A stretch of 64,000 bases of DNA from Corynebacterium epidermidicanis (GTDB lineage: Bacteria > Actinomycetota > Actinomycetes > Mycobacteriales > Mycobacteriaceae): assembly GCF_001021025.1 (NCBI RefSeq), contig NZ_CP011541.1, positions 620,001 through 684,000 on the forward strand, given 5' to 3'. The position numbers were made by a program, and so were the translations under genes. The stretch's first letter is position 1, and each line of letters opens with the position of its first letter. Shown here piece by piece: positions 24,305 through 34,111 of the stretch. The notes beneath the pieces are model-generated. The model was not told where the DNA came from, made no database searches, and worked only from the letters and a program-made list of their open reading frames with translations.

Positions 24305-25696
24305 ATGCCCACAGCACAACCTCGTTCCCGTGAATCCGTCGAAGCGGTCATCAAAGCCTACGACGTGCGTGGCATCGTCGGAGACGGCATAGACGCCGAT
24401 TTCATGTACGACATTGGTGCAGCATTTGGACGTCTGATGCGCGAGGACGGCAGCACCGTCGTGGCCGTTGGTCACGACATGCGTGATTCGTCTCCCGAGC
24501 TTTCCACGGCGTTTGCCAAGGGCGTGAACTCCCAGGGGGTCAACGTTACCTACCTTGGCCTGACCTCCACGGATGAGCTTTACTATGCCTCTGGAGTCCT
24601 GGAATGCCCAGGAGCGATGTTTACGGCCTCGCACAATCCCGCGGCCTACAACGGCATCAAGCTATGTCGCTCGGGTGCTCGCCCGGTCGGCCAGGATTCA
24701 GGCTTGGCTCGCATTATCGACGAGCTCGTGGCCGGAATCGAGCCTTTCGACGGACCGGCTGGCACGATCGAGCAGAAAGATGTGCTCGAAGGCTACGGCC
24801 AGTACCTGCGCGAATTAGTGGATTTGCGTGGAATTCGACCGCTGAAGGTGGCCGTCGATGCCGCGAACGGCATGGGTGGACATACCGTTCCTGCGGTCCT
24901 TGCTGGCTTGCCGCTGGAGATCTTCCCACTCTATTTCGAGCTCGATGGTAGCTTCCCTAATCACGAGGCTAACCCGTTGGATCCCAAGAACTTGGTGGAT
25001 TTGCAGAAATTTGTCGTCGAAACCGGCGCCGATATCGGCCTGGCTTTCGATGGTGACGCAGACCGTTGTTTTGTGGTCGATGAGAAGGGCCAGCCGGTAA
25101 GCCCGTCGGCAATTTGCGCGATCGTCGCAGAGCGCTACCTGGCGCAGAAGCCGGGAGCCACCATCATTCATAACCTGATTACTTCGAAGTCTGTGCCCGA
25201 GATCATTGCGGAAAATGGTGGTCGTGCGGTGCGGACTCGAGTTGGACACTCGTTCATTAAGAAGACAATGGCCGATGAGGGAGCCGTGTTCGGCGGTGAG
25301 CATTCCGCGCATTACTACTTCACGGAGTTCTTTAATGCGGACTCGGGGATGCTGGCCGCGATGCATGTGCTGGCGGCCCTGGGCGGGCAAGAAAAGCCAC
25401 TCAGCGAGATGATGGCGGAATACAATCGCTACGAAGCCTCCGGCGAGATCAACTCGACGCTTGCTTCCAAACAGGCCCAAGAAGACCGAACTGAAGCAGT
25501 GCTGGCGCACTTCGCTGACCGTATTGAATCGGTGGATCGGCTGGATGGAGTCACCGTTGAGCTTCGGGGTACTAAGGCGTGGTTTAATGTTCGGGCCTCT
25601 AATACCGAGCCTCTGCTGCGCCTTAATGTCGAGGCGCCGACCGCAGCAGAAGTAGACGATCTGACAGCAGAAATTCTCGCCGTAATCCGAGCTTAG
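24305..25696 (+). CDS. manB: Phosphomannomutase (alpha-D-phosphohexomutase family)
   Basis: 463 residues. The phosphoserine loop is 'TASHNPAAYNG', the metal loop 'DGDADRC', the sugar-binding loop 'GGEHSAHYYF', and the C-terminal phosphate-binding segment 'RASNTEPLLRLN'. It interconverts mannose-6-phosphate and mannose-1-phosphate, feeding GDP-mannose for lipomannan and PIM synthesis. With the SIS-like gene (8 bases later) and manA it forms a mannose operon. AAGGAG precedes the ATG. Confidence 0.95.
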   Translation: MPTAQPRSRESVEAVIKAYDVRGIVGDGIDADFMYDIGAAFGRLMREDGSTVVAVGHDMRDSSPELSTAFAKGVNSQGVNVTYLGLTSTDELYYASGVLECPGAMFTASHNPAAYNGIKLCRSGARPVGQDSGLARIIDELVAGIEPFDGPAGTIEQKDVLEGYGQYLRELVDLRGIRPLKVAVDAANGMGGHTVPAVLAGLPLEIFPLYFELDGSFPNHEANPLDPKNLVDLQKFVVETGADIGLAFDGDADRCFVVDEKGQPVSPSAICAIVAERYLAQKPGATIIHNLITSKSVPEIIAENGGRAVRTRVGHSFIKKTMADEGAVFGGEHSAHYYFTEFFNADSGMLAAMHVLAALGGQEKPLSEMMAEYNRYEASGEINSTLASKQAQEDRTEAVLAHFADRIESVDRLDGVTVELRGTKAWFNVRASNTEPLLRLNVEAPTAAEVDDLTAEILAVIRA

Positions 25697-25704
25697 GAGC
25701 AGCG

Positions 25705-26640
25705 ATGTATGATCCAGCCGCAGTTCAGTTCTATGACATCGCACATTCTGGGGCGCATCTGCGCAGCATCGCTAACTTTCTGCGCTCTGCTGACTGTGCT
25801 GAGCTGGAACATTTTCAACTAAGAAGCTTCGTTGTTCTTGCCCCCGATGACGAAGCGCGCAGCGCGGCTGAGCTGGCGCTGGCTGAGCTCGGGGTTCTCG
25901 ATTTCCCGATTGTGGTGGCGACACAGCTGCCGACCTACGTGGGTCCGCTCGACGTCGTCCTCGTCGTGTCGCAGCGGGGTACAGACTTAGAACTTGAGCA
26001 CGCCTTGTCGTCGGCAAGCGGGCGGGGCGCGACGACTTTGCTCATCGCGCCTTCTGGCGCCCCGCTCATCGATGATGCCTCAGACCGGGTAACAATCATC
26101 CCTGGTCTGCCGAACTCGCCGGAGGTCGCAATCTCGCAGGTGTGTGCGGCGGTGCTTGGGGTGAGCTGGCTGGTCCAGCTGGGGGTGCGGTGCGCTAGTG
26201 AGCAGCTCGACGAGCTTGCCGACGCGGTCGATGACGAACTTACTCGAGTAGCTCCCGACCGTGATCCTTCAGTGAATCTGGCCCAGCAACTGCGGGAGTC
26301 ACTCGACGGGCACCGAATCCTCCACACCGGACACGGTGCTTTAGCGCGGCTCTTGGCTACGTATTGGACCGCGCATGGTTTGTTGAGCGCGGCACTGTCT
26401 ATCTCGGATTTGCCCCAGGCCCTACCGCGCCTGCAGCAGGCTGCGCCAGACGTTTTCTATGACCCGTTCGAGGACGGACCAGCAGAAGTGTTACCCTTGA
26501 GAGTCGTTGTTTGGGGAGCGCATGCCCAAGCCTCGTCTCAGGCTATTGTGCAGGAATGCACCCCACCGGCAGCTAGCCGCCACGAAGAAGTGTTTCGACT
26601 CTTGGTCCGAGGCCTGGCGGTCACTGCTTTGACTGATTGA
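25705..26640 (+). CDS. SIS/phosphosugar-isomerase-like protein
   Basis: 311 residues. It has weak resemblance to the phosphoglucose/phosphomannose isomerase SIS fold ('DVVLVVSQRGTDLELEHAL', 'ATTLLIAPSGAPL'), and it occupies the same place as the Rv3256c-type gene between phosphomannomutase and manA in mycobacteria. Catalytic residues cannot be recognised. An accessory role in mannose-6-phosphate supply is a guess from context. GGAGCAG precedes the ATG. Confidence 0.8.
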   Translation: MYDPAAVQFYDIAHSGAHLRSIANFLRSADCAELEHFQLRSFVVLAPDDEARSAAELALAELGVLDFPIVVATQLPTYVGPLDVVLVVSQRGTDLELEHALSSASGRGATTLLIAPSGAPLIDDASDRVTIIPGLPNSPEVAISQVCAAVLGVSWLVQLGVRCASEQLDELADAVDDELTRVAPDRDPSVNLAQQLRESLDGHRILHTGHGALARLLATYWTAHGLLSAALSISDLPQALPRLQQAAPDVFYDPFEDGPAEVLPLRVVVWGAHAQASSQAIVQECTPPAASRHEEVFRLLVRGLAVTALTD

Positions 26641-26655
26641 CCAGAAAGGTACGAC

Positions 26656-27852
26656 ATGGAGCTGCTTACGGGTAGCGTTCGTCATTACTCTTGGGGTTCA
26701 AGGGAACTGATTGCGACGCTTCGAGGTGAAGCAGTCCCGACACAACGCCCTGAAGCTGAGGTGTGGTTCGGGGCGCACCCTGCCGGTTCTGCTCTGATTG
26801 GGGAGCAGCCGTTGGTGGATATCATCGCAGCTGACCCTGAAAGCCAGCTCGGTGCGGATGTCCGCGCCCGTTTCGGTGATCGACTGCCATTCCTGCTGAA
26901 ACTACTTGCCGCGGCGGAACCGCTCTCACTCCAAGCCCATCCCTCACTTGAGCAGGCCCGCGAAGGATTCGCCCGGGAAGATGCCGAAGGCATTGCTATC
27001 GGCGCTGATCAACGCAACTACAAGGACGACAACCACAAGCCCGAACTGATCGTCGCTTTGACTGAGTTCGAAGCGATGGCGGGCTTTCGGCCACTTGCCA
27101 AGACGTTGGAACTGCTGCACCTGCTGAACTGTGCTGAGCTGGAACGCTACTTGTCCATGCTCGGTGGCGAAGGCAGCCGAGAAGAAGATGACCTCCGGGC
27201 GCTTTTTACCACCTGGATCACCATCCCTACGATGGCTCGTGAGCAGCTCATTTCCGAAATTTTGGTAGCAATCAATGCTGCACTTTCTCGGAAATTGGAG
27301 CCCTGGCAAACGGAAGCCCTCGAAAATATCGTTCAGCTTCACGAGCGTTACCCCTTTGACGTTGGCGTTCTCGGCGCGCTGTTGTTGAACAAATTCACCC
27401 TGCAGCCTGGTGAGGCCATATTCTTGGATGCGGGGCAGTTGCATGCGTATGTGAATGGACTCGGTGTGGAAATCATGGCCAATTCTGACAATGTCCTTCG
27501 TGGCGGTTTGACCCCGAAGCATGTCGACGTACCAGAACTAGTGCGCATCCTGAAATTTAGTTCCCTGGAATCTCCCCAGGTCGAAGCAGATAAAGTCGCG
27601 GGTTGGTCACGGTATGCCACCCCGGTGGACGAGTTTCAGCTAAGGTCCGCGACGAACACTGAATCTTTCCTCGTCGACGCGCACGGCCCAGCAATCCTCT
27701 TGGTGGTTGCCGGGAAAGTGGAGGCCAAATGTGGCGACGCCACGGTTGTGCTGTCGCCTGGGGATGCAGCGTGGATTGCAGCCCAAGATCCGGAGGTCAC
27801 GGCCACTCCGCTTGGCGGACAAGCCACCGTTTTCCTCGCTGAAGTGGGGTAA
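26656..27852 (+). CDS. manA: Mannose-6-phosphate isomerase, class I
   Basis: 398 residues. The start 'HYSWGS' and the zinc-site motifs are typical: 'LSLQAHPS', 'YKDDNHKPEL' and 'LDAGQLHAYVNGLGVEIMANSDN', split by its His residue. It interconverts fructose-6-phosphate and mannose-6-phosphate, the entry to the mannose branch encoded just upstream. AGAAAGG lies 9 bases before the ATG. It ends 9 bases before a converging secreted-protein gene. Confidence 0.95.
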   Translation: MELLTGSVRHYSWGSRELIATLRGEAVPTQRPEAEVWFGAHPAGSALIGEQPLVDIIAADPESQLGADVRARFGDRLPFLLKLLAAAEPLSLQAHPSLEQAREGFAREDAEGIAIGADQRNYKDDNHKPELIVALTEFEAMAGFRPLAKTLELLHLLNCAELERYLSMLGGEGSREEDDLRALFTTWITIPTMAREQLISEILVAINAALSRKLEPWQTEALENIVQLHERYPFDVGVLGALLLNKFTLQPGEAIFLDAGQLHAYVNGLGVEIMANSDNVLRGGLTPKHVDVPELVRILKFSSLESPQVEADKVAGWSRYATPVDEFQLRSATNTESFLVDAHGPAILLVVAGKVEAKCGDATVVLSPGDAAWIAAQDPEVTATPLGGQATVFLAEVG

Positions 27853-27861
27853 GAAAGCGCG

Positions 27862-28626
27862 TTAAGAAAGCGGAGTAGGTTCAGCGGGCACTCTCGCCGC
27901 GGTGGTTGGTGTGGTCGTAGCAACGCTGGTCGATGGTGTGGCAGGCATCGGCTCTTGGACAGTTGTTGGAACTTCTGCGCTGGTTTGCGGTTGCGCCAAC
28001 GTAGGAGCCAGAACTGTTGGAGTTGGTGCTATCGGGCTTGGCTCAACTGAGGTAACCACTGTAGTTGGATCATTGTTGTCAGTGGTGCTGCCTGGGAGCG
28101 CTGAGGTCGTCTCCGTCGGCGGTTCCAAGCTTGGTGGCTGCGGTTGAGTCGACGGGCGCGATGTGTTCGGCTCGGTGAGCGCTTCTGGCGCGGTGGCGAA
28201 CGGAGACGTAGTAGTCGTTGGCCGTGGTGAAGTGCTGGCAGGCACGCTAGTGGTCGGGGATTGTGATGGTACCGCTCCCGCTGTCGTCGACGTGCGCGGG
28301 GTGAACACACGGGTTGGAGTGGCACGCTGAGAAAGCCCCGAAGGCGGCAGGTATGCGTTGGGGGCGAGCAGGGGATCATTAGCTATGAGATCCAAGCTCT
28401 GGGATCCCGGCTCCGAAGGTTCTGAAGGCGTGGTAGTTGTGGACTGGTCGACTGCGCTGGTTGCATCAGCTTGTCTGATGCTTGAGCTCTGGTTCGATGT
28501 AGCGGTGCTCGCAGATGGTTCGATGTGCTCGGGTGCGGAGGCTTTCCACACTCCCCACCCGATTGCGCCCGCGGCGAGGCAGCCAGTAGCAACAAAGGCT
28601 ACGAAACTGCGGGCGTTAGTGCTCAC
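27862..28626 (-). CDS. Secreted or membrane-anchored Thr/Pro/Ser-rich protein
   Basis: 254 residues from GTG 28626. An N-terminal hydrophobic segment ('FVAFVATGCLAAGAIGWGVW') acts as signal or anchor. The rest is low-complexity sequence dominated by Thr, Pro, Ser and Ala (for example TTTTSPFATAPEA), like a mucin-type stalk. No catalytic or sorting motif is visible. Such proteins span or coat the corynebacterial envelope and may be O-mannosylated, which would suit its position beside mannose genes. That is inference. Confidence 0.7.
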   Translation of the reverse strand: MSTNARSFVAFVATGCLAAGAIGWGVWKASAPEHIEPSASTATSNQSSSIRQADATSAVDQSTTTTPSEPSEPGSQSLDLIANDPLLAPNAYLPPSGLSQRATPTRVFTPRTSTTAGAVPSQSPTTSVPASTSPRPTTTTSPFATAPEALTEPNTSRPSTQPQPPSLEPPTETTSALPGSTTDNNDPTTVVTSVEPSPIAPTPTVLAPTLAQPQTSAEVPTTVQEPMPATPSTSVATTTPTTAARVPAEPTPLS

Positions 28627-28964
28627 TGATGAGGCTCCTCAAGTGATTTATTCGACAAATAATTGTTACATCGTCTGCGGGTTCAATGAAGTTACTAGCA
28701 CATTTGCGCTCATTGGGTAACAACTCTATAACGAACTCGACGATAGCACGGCCCCAACAATTAGAAAAGACATGTTTCAAAGGTTTTTGCAAATTTTTTG
28801 ATTGCTTTCTGCTAAGCATTGCAATCAGTGCCGAGGTGGGATTGCACACTGTAATCTGATGTCCCTCGCAACGTCGTGGGAAAACACGCTAATATCGCGG
28901 GCGAAGGAATAGCGCGCTAAGAAATCTCTAGTGGGCGCACAACTCAAGTTGAGGCAGGAGAACA
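28627..28964. other. Intergenic region between divergent genes
   Basis: 338 bases between the Thr/Pro-rich gene (minus) and the DUF4259 gene (plus). It is more AT-rich than its surroundings and must hold both promoters. GGCAGGAG at the right end is the ribosome site of the DUF4259 gene. I see no terminator, repeat or RNA gene. Confidence 0.5.
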
Positions 28965-29318
28965 ATGGGAGCCTGGGACGTCGCCATTTTTACCGACGAA
29001 CTTAATTCCGATTTCTTGGACGATCTCACCGCGCTGGATGCGGAGGATATCGTCGAGGCAGTTGAAGACGCGGTTAACCTCGTCGCCAAGCAAGATCATG
29101 TGAGCGACGAAGAAAAGGCCAATGGCCTCTTGGCTGCGACGATCGCAGCGATTTGGGCGGGGGCTCCGTTTACGGCTGGGGAGATTGCGGAAAATTATCC
29201 TTTTGTTCGCGAACTCATCGGGGAGGGCTCCGCGGGGCTGCGGGAGACCGCTGCTACTGTGCTTGAGGATGCCGATACCGAAGAAGACCTTGAGGTTTAC
29301 CTCGAAGCGTTGGCATAG
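28965..29318 (+). CDS. DUF4259 family protein
   Basis: 117 residues, acidic and probably all-helical. The opening 'MGAWDVAIFTDELNSDF' and the 'AAIAAIWAG'-like helix are characteristic of DUF4259. No catalytic motif or signal peptide. It starts after AGGCAGGAG and ends 3 bases before tmk, so the two are co-transcribed. Function unknown. Confidence 0.85.
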   Translation: MGAWDVAIFTDELNSDFLDDLTALDAEDIVEAVEDAVNLVAKQDHVSDEEKANGLLAATIAAIWAGAPFTAGEIAENYPFVRELIGEGSAGLRETAATVLEDADTEEDLEVYLEALA

Positions 29319-29321
29319 TCG

Positions 29322-29951
29322 ATGATCATCGCTATTGAAGGGATCGACGGAGCCGGAAAGAACACCTTGACCACCGCCGTCGTCGAGGTGCTGCGAAAAT
29401 CTGGCCAAGAGGTGCAAACCCTTGCCTTTCCGCAGTATGAATCGTCGATTCCTGCGCAGCTAGCCTCCCGAGCGCTTTACGGTCAGATGGGGGATCTCAC
29501 TGACAGTGCGTATGCCATGGCCACACTGTTCGCTTTAGATCGCCACGCTGCGTTGGAGAAATTGCAGCGCGCTGCCACGAGCTCCGAGGTGTTGCTCCTC
29601 GACCGCTATGTGGCATCCAATGCTGCGTACTCGGTAGCCCGTACCCAGGAACCGGACATGGCCGATTGGATCGCCGAGCTGGAATTTTCCTTGCTTGGCC
29701 TGCCACGGCCGGATTTGCAGGTCCTATTAGATACTCCCGTGGAGGTAGCTGCTGACCGGGCCCAGCGTCGAGAAGCGCTAGATAGTAGCCGCACCCGGGA
29801 TGTCTACGAAAGTGACGCTGACTTGCAGGCGCGCACGGCTGAGGCTTATCGACGCCTGGCGCAATCCCACTGGCAGGGGCGATGGTTCTCCGTGGTGCCG
29901 GGACAACAACCCGACGCCGTAGCCGCTGATATCTTGCGTGTGCTGAGTTAA
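29322..29951 (+). CDS. tmk: Thymidylate kinase
   Basis: 209 residues. The P-loop is 'EGIDGAGKNT', the DR motif 'LLLDRYVASNAAYS', and the LID region lies around 'AADRAQRREA'. It phosphorylates dTMP to dTDP. Position before mtrA is conserved in corynebacteria and mycobacteria. It starts 3 bases after the DUF4259 stop. Confidence 0.95.
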   Translation: MIIAIEGIDGAGKNTLTTAVVEVLRKSGQEVQTLAFPQYESSIPAQLASRALYGQMGDLTDSAYAMATLFALDRHAALEKLQRAATSSEVLLLDRYVASNAAYSVARTQEPDMADWIAELEFSLLGLPRPDLQVLLDTPVEVAADRAQRREALDSSRTRDVYESDADLQARTAEAYRRLAQSHWQGRWFSVVPGQQPDAVAADILRVLS

Positions 29952-30061
29952 AAGAGTTATCAAGTCTGAAACGCAAGACACTCGTGCCTTTATACGGCAT
30001 AGTGAAAATGTAGAACGAGTTTTAGTTAGCTTTCCACTTATTTAGGAATTGGTTGATCAGC

Positions 30062-30745
30062 ATGACGAACGCGAAGATTTTGGTGGTTGATGACGACCCG
30101 GCTATCTCAGAGATGCTCACCATCGTCTTGCAAGCAGAGGGATTTGACACTGTTGCGGTGATGGACGGTGGCGAGGCGGTCGCTACGTTTGAACGCGAAC
30201 AGCCTGATCTTGTACTGCTTGACTTGATGCTGCCGGGGATGAACGGCGTGGACATTTGCAAAGCTATCCGCCAGGAATCAATGGTGCCGATAGTGATGTT
30301 GACTGCCAAGACCGACACAGTGGATGTGGTCCTTGGCCTGGAATCTGGCGCAGATGATTACGTCAACAAGCCTTTTAAGCCTAAGGAGCTCGTCGCGCGG
30401 ATCCGGGCCCGCCTGCGCCGTACCGACGACGAACCGAGCGAGTACTTGGAAGTGGGCGACCTTTCTATCGACGTCCCTGGTCATCTGGTGCGTCGCAATG
30501 GCGAAGAGATCCCATTGACGCCACTGGAGTTTGATCTGCTGTTGGAGATGGCGCGCAAGCCACGCCAGGTCTTTTCTCGTGAAGAGTTGCTAGAAAAGGT
30601 CTGGGGCTACCGGCATGCCTCGGATACTCGCCTGGTGAACGTGCACGTGCAGCGGCTGCGCGCCAAGATCGAGAAGGATCCCGAAAATCCGCAGATCGTG
30701 CTGACGGTCCGTGGTGTCGGCTACAAAACTGGCTTTGGAGAATAA
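30062..30745 (+). CDS. mtrA: Response regulator MtrA
   Basis: 227 residues: receiver domain ('ILVVDDDPAISEM', phosphoacceptor Asp in 'LVLLDLMLPG', Lys in 'YVNKPFKPKEL') and a C-terminal OmpR-type winged helix ('YRHASDTRLVNVHVQRLR'). MtrA controls cell-wall hydrolases, division and osmoprotectant genes. The ATG at 30062 fits homologues, but AGGA at 30044-30047 is ideally spaced for a TTG at 30053, which would add three residues. mtrB follows 12 bases later. Confidence 0.96.
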   Translation: MTNAKILVVDDDPAISEMLTIVLQAEGFDTVAVMDGGEAVATFEREQPDLVLLDLMLPGMNGVDICKAIRQESMVPIVMLTAKTDTVDVVLGLESGADDYVNKPFKPKELVARIRARLRRTDDEPSEYLEVGDLSIDVPGHLVRRNGEEIPLTPLEFDLLLEMARKPRQVFSREELLEKVWGYRHASDTRLVNVHVQRLRAKIEKDPENPQIVLTVRGVGYKTGFGE

Positions 30746-30757
30746 GCCTCCATAGAT

Positions 30758-32386
30758 ATGGATTTCGTCCAGAAGACAGCCCAACAACTAGCCGAAAAAT
30801 GGCGGACTTCGCTGCAGGTCCGCGTGATCGGCTCTATCTTGGTGTCTTCCACACTTGTGGTGCTTATCCTCGGGTTGACACTCATCAGTATCGTGGCTCA
30901 GCGGCTGGTGGACAGCAAGCTGGAAACCGCGAGCAATGAGATTGATCGGGCGCGGGCGGTCGTCGAGAGGCAAATCGCGACCTCCGCGCCGTCGAACTCC
31001 CTGCAGTCGCGACTGAACTCTGCGCGAGCCTCGTTGACGAATTACACCACCTCGGGAAATACTGAGACGATTTACGAACCGGTGCTCGTGGTGGAGAACC
31101 CAGATGGGCAAGTCACCAGTTCACCCGAAGGGTACGAGATCCCAGCGCGGCTCCGATTCTTCGTTTCCCAAGGGCAAGTTTCTTATCAGTTTGCCACGTT
31201 TAATAAGCCAGACGGTGGGGCGTACAAAGCGCTGGTCATTGGTAGTCCCACCAACGCTGACATCTCCGGGCTGCAAATCTATCTGGTGATGCCCCTGGTG
31301 AGCGAAGAATCCACCCTAGCGCTGATCCGAGGACTTTTCGCCGCTGGTGGCGTGGTGTTGTTGGTCCTCATCGTAGGCATTGCTTGGTTGTTGACTCAGC
31401 AGGTCACGGCCCCTGTGCGTTCCGCGAGCCGCATTGCAGAGCGGTTTGCTGCTGGACACCGGCGCGAACGAATGGTGGTGGAAGGCTCAGACGAAATGGC
31501 GCGTCTGGCCTTAAGTTTTAACGCCATGGCGGAATCGCTCTCCAAGCAGATTGATCAACTTGAGGAATACGGCGACCTGCAGCGCCAGTTCACCTCGGAT
31601 GTCTCGCATGAGCTGCGCACCCCACTGACCACGGTCCGGATGGCTGCAGATATGATCGCCGACAATGCGGACGAACTCGACCCTTACACCAAGCGTGCTT
31701 CCGAATTGATGGTGCGCGAGCTCGATCGATTCGAGGCTCTCTTGGCGGACTTGCTGGAAATCTCGCGCCACGATGCCGGGGTGGCCGACCTTTCCGAAGA
31801 GCAAGTCGACATTCGAGCGTGTATCACCGCTGCGTGGCAGCAAGTCCAGCACCTCGCCGAAAAACTCAATGTGGACGTCAAGTTCGAGCTGCCAGAGCAG
31901 CCGGTCAACGTGGTTATTGATTCCCGCAGGATCGAGCGCATTCTGCGTAACCTCATTGCCAACGCCATTGACCACTCTGAGGGAAAGCCAATTAACGTGC
32001 AGCTGGCAACTAGTGATGATGCCGTCGCGATTGCCGTCACCGACCATGGTGTTGGATTGAAGCCTGGTCAGGAAGAATTGGTGTTCAACCGCTTCTGGCG
32101 CGCCGATCCTTCCCGCAAGCGCCATTCGGGCGGTACAGGGCTTGGGTTGGCAATTAGTTCCGAGGACGCAAGCTTGCACGGTGGCGCACTAGAAGCCTCA
32201 GGTGAGCTGGGAATTGGGTCTCGATTCCGGCTAACTTTGCCAGTTCGTCCAGGTCAGCCATATCAGGAAAGCCCAATTCCGTTGATTCATCCCGATGTGG
32301 TCGCCATCGAAACCGCGGAGGACGAAGGCATGATCCTCATCCCGGTTTCGCACCATCACGACGTCGATAAGGCGAAGGAGGACTAA
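30758..32386 (+). CDS. mtrB: Sensor histidine kinase MtrB
   Basis: 542 residues. Two membrane helices (residues ~26-50 and ~188-211) enclose an extracytoplasmic sensor loop, followed by a HAMP domain. The phosphorylated His is in 'VSHELRTPLTTVRM', and the ATPase domain has N, G1 ('VTDHGVGL') and G2 ('GTGLGLAIS') boxes. It phosphorylates MtrA. The C-terminal tail 'HHHDVDKAKED' is hydrophilic. Its stop abuts the lpqB GTG with no gap. Confidence 0.96.
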   Translation: MDFVQKTAQQLAEKWRTSLQVRVIGSILVSSTLVVLILGLTLISIVAQRLVDSKLETASNEIDRARAVVERQIATSAPSNSLQSRLNSARASLTNYTTSGNTETIYEPVLVVENPDGQVTSSPEGYEIPARLRFFVSQGQVSYQFATFNKPDGGAYKALVIGSPTNADISGLQIYLVMPLVSEESTLALIRGLFAAGGVVLLVLIVGIAWLLTQQVTAPVRSASRIAERFAAGHRRERMVVEGSDEMARLALSFNAMAESLSKQIDQLEEYGDLQRQFTSDVSHELRTPLTTVRMAADMIADNADELDPYTKRASELMVRELDRFEALLADLLEISRHDAGVADLSEEQVDIRACITAAWQQVQHLAEKLNVDVKFELPEQPVNVVIDSRRIERILRNLIANAIDHSEGKPINVQLATSDDAVAIAVTDHGVGLKPGQEELVFNRFWRADPSRKRHSGGTGLGLAISSEDASLHGGALEASGELGIGSRFRLTLPVRPGQPYQESPIPLIHPDVVAIETAEDEGMILIPVSHHHDVDKAKED

Positions 32387-34111
32387 GTGGCACCCCGAAT
32401 TTGGCAACGGCTTTGTGCGCCTGCATGTGTGGCCAGCCTCGTGCTCGCAAGTTGCACCTCCTTGCCGTCCGACTCCGCGCCACAGGCATTGCGAACCTAT
32501 GTGCCCGCGAGCCCGACAGAAGACAACATCAAGCCAGCAGCGGGCCAGGAACCAGATCTGTTGCTGCGAGACTTCTTCACCGCGTCGGTAAAACCCACCC
32601 AACGACACCAACAAGCACGAACCTTTCTCACGGCTGAGATGGCCAAAAATTGGGATTCGCAGGCCAACACGCTGATTCTGGATCGCATCGACATCAATTC
32701 TGCCGGGGTTGCCGAAAAGGACAAACGCAGCTTTAATGTGCGCGGAACCGTGGTGGGCTCCCTTGGTCCCGGTGGGGTGTACTCGCCGGAAAATGGAGCC
32801 TACGAAGCGACAATAACCATGGAGCGTATCGACGGCGAGTGGCGCATCAGCGGCCTTCCCCCGGGAGTAGCGATTGAGCGTTCCGAGCTGCGCAACAACT
32901 ACCAGCCGTACAACCTCTATTTCCTCGATAGTCTGGACAAGACCCTAGTAGGGGACCGCCGATGGGTATACAACGGCAACGTCTCCGTCGATACTGCGCT
33001 GCTGTCGTTGTTGCTCGAAGGACCGCAAAAGCAACTCGCTGGCGGTGTCAAGACCTACCTGCCCGCCGGGGCAACGTTCTCCGGAGTCCGTCAAGGGGTC
33101 TATAGCTTTTCAGGATTCGGTGACCTTGGTGAGGAAGGTCGTTACCGCTTCGCTGCCCAAGTGGCGTGGACCTTGGCCCGCGCGGGCGTTCCTGGTCCTT
33201 ACAACGTTCAGGTGGATGGCACTCCCATTCTTGAAAATACGCGGCGCCTAGACCTTGAAGATGTGGCAGAGTTCAACCCCGGGGCTTCCGCGGGCGCCGG
33301 TTCGCCACTGCATGGCCTGGGCAATGGTGCGATGGTCAAAGTGGACGCGAGTGGCACAGTTCCCGTCGCCGGTGAACTGGGGCTCGCCCGTGACATCGAA
33401 TCCGCGGATCTGGAAGCCCGTTCGAATTTGGTTGCTGCAGTGCGCACTACGGGGGAAAACGACGAAAAGCGCTCAAAGTTGCTCGTTGGCGAGTTGGGCG
33501 GAGCGATGAAGGAGTCAGTAGAAGCGAAAACGCTCAGCCGCCCATCCTTCGAGCCAGCCGGGGCTGGTGTCTGGACAGTACTGGATGGTCGAAAAATTGC
33601 CCGCATTGCGAGGTCTTCCTCGACCGGTGAGTTGTCGCAGACTGAGGTGGATTCCAACGGATTCGCAGGGATCGAAGGACTGATCTCCGTTTTGCGACTG
33701 TCCTACACCGGCGTTCGCGTGGCGGTGATCATCAACGGTCGCGTGTATCTGGGTGTCGTCGAGCATCCGTCACCCGGCCAATACAAGGTGGCTAATGTTC
33801 GTGAGCTCGCACCGACGATTGGCGGCACCGCCCTCACCTTGGACTGGCAGATCGATGGGTCCTTGGTTGTCGGGACCTCGGATCGCGAGACTCCGGTCTG
33901 GCACCTACAGTCCGACGGCTCTGCACTCACGGCCCTCCCATCAAGCAATATCGCAGCTCCGGTCGTTGCAATCTCCGCTAGCTCTACGGCGATATATGCC
34001 ACCGACTCTCGATCGGTGCTGCAACTTCCCGTCAATGCCACGAGCAATGCTTTCTGGCGAGAAGTCCCTGGCCTGCAAGGGCAACGACTAGCCCCCGTGG
34101 TAGCCAAGTGA
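32387..34111 (+). CDS. lpqB: Lipoprotein LpqB
   Basis: 574 residues from GTG 32387. The lipobox 'ASLVLASC' puts the lipidated Cys near residue 23. A GerMN domain ('LLSLLLEGPQKQL') precedes a C-terminal beta-propeller-like half. LpqB interacts with the MtrB sensor domain outside the membrane and tunes MtrAB signalling. It overlaps the next gene by 4 bases. Confidence 0.95.
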   Translation: MAPRIWQRLCAPACVASLVLASCTSLPSDSAPQALRTYVPASPTEDNIKPAAGQEPDLLLRDFFTASVKPTQRHQQARTFLTAEMAKNWDSQANTLILDRIDINSAGVAEKDKRSFNVRGTVVGSLGPGGVYSPENGAYEATITMERIDGEWRISGLPPGVAIERSELRNNYQPYNLYFLDSLDKTLVGDRRWVYNGNVSVDTALLSLLLEGPQKQLAGGVKTYLPAGATFSGVRQGVYSFSGFGDLGEEGRYRFAAQVAWTLARAGVPGPYNVQVDGTPILENTRRLDLEDVAEFNPGASAGAGSPLHGLGNGAMVKVDASGTVPVAGELGLARDIESADLEARSNLVAAVRTTGENDEKRSKLLVGELGGAMKESVEAKTLSRPSFEPAGAGVWTVLDGRKIARIARSSSTGELSQTEVDSNGFAGIEGLISVLRLSYTGVRVAVIINGRVYLGVVEHPSPGQYKVANVRELAPTIGGTALTLDWQIDGSLVVGTSDRETPVWHLQSDGSALTALPSSNIAAPVVAISASSTAIYATDSRSVLQLPVNATSNAFWREVPGLQGQRLAPVVAK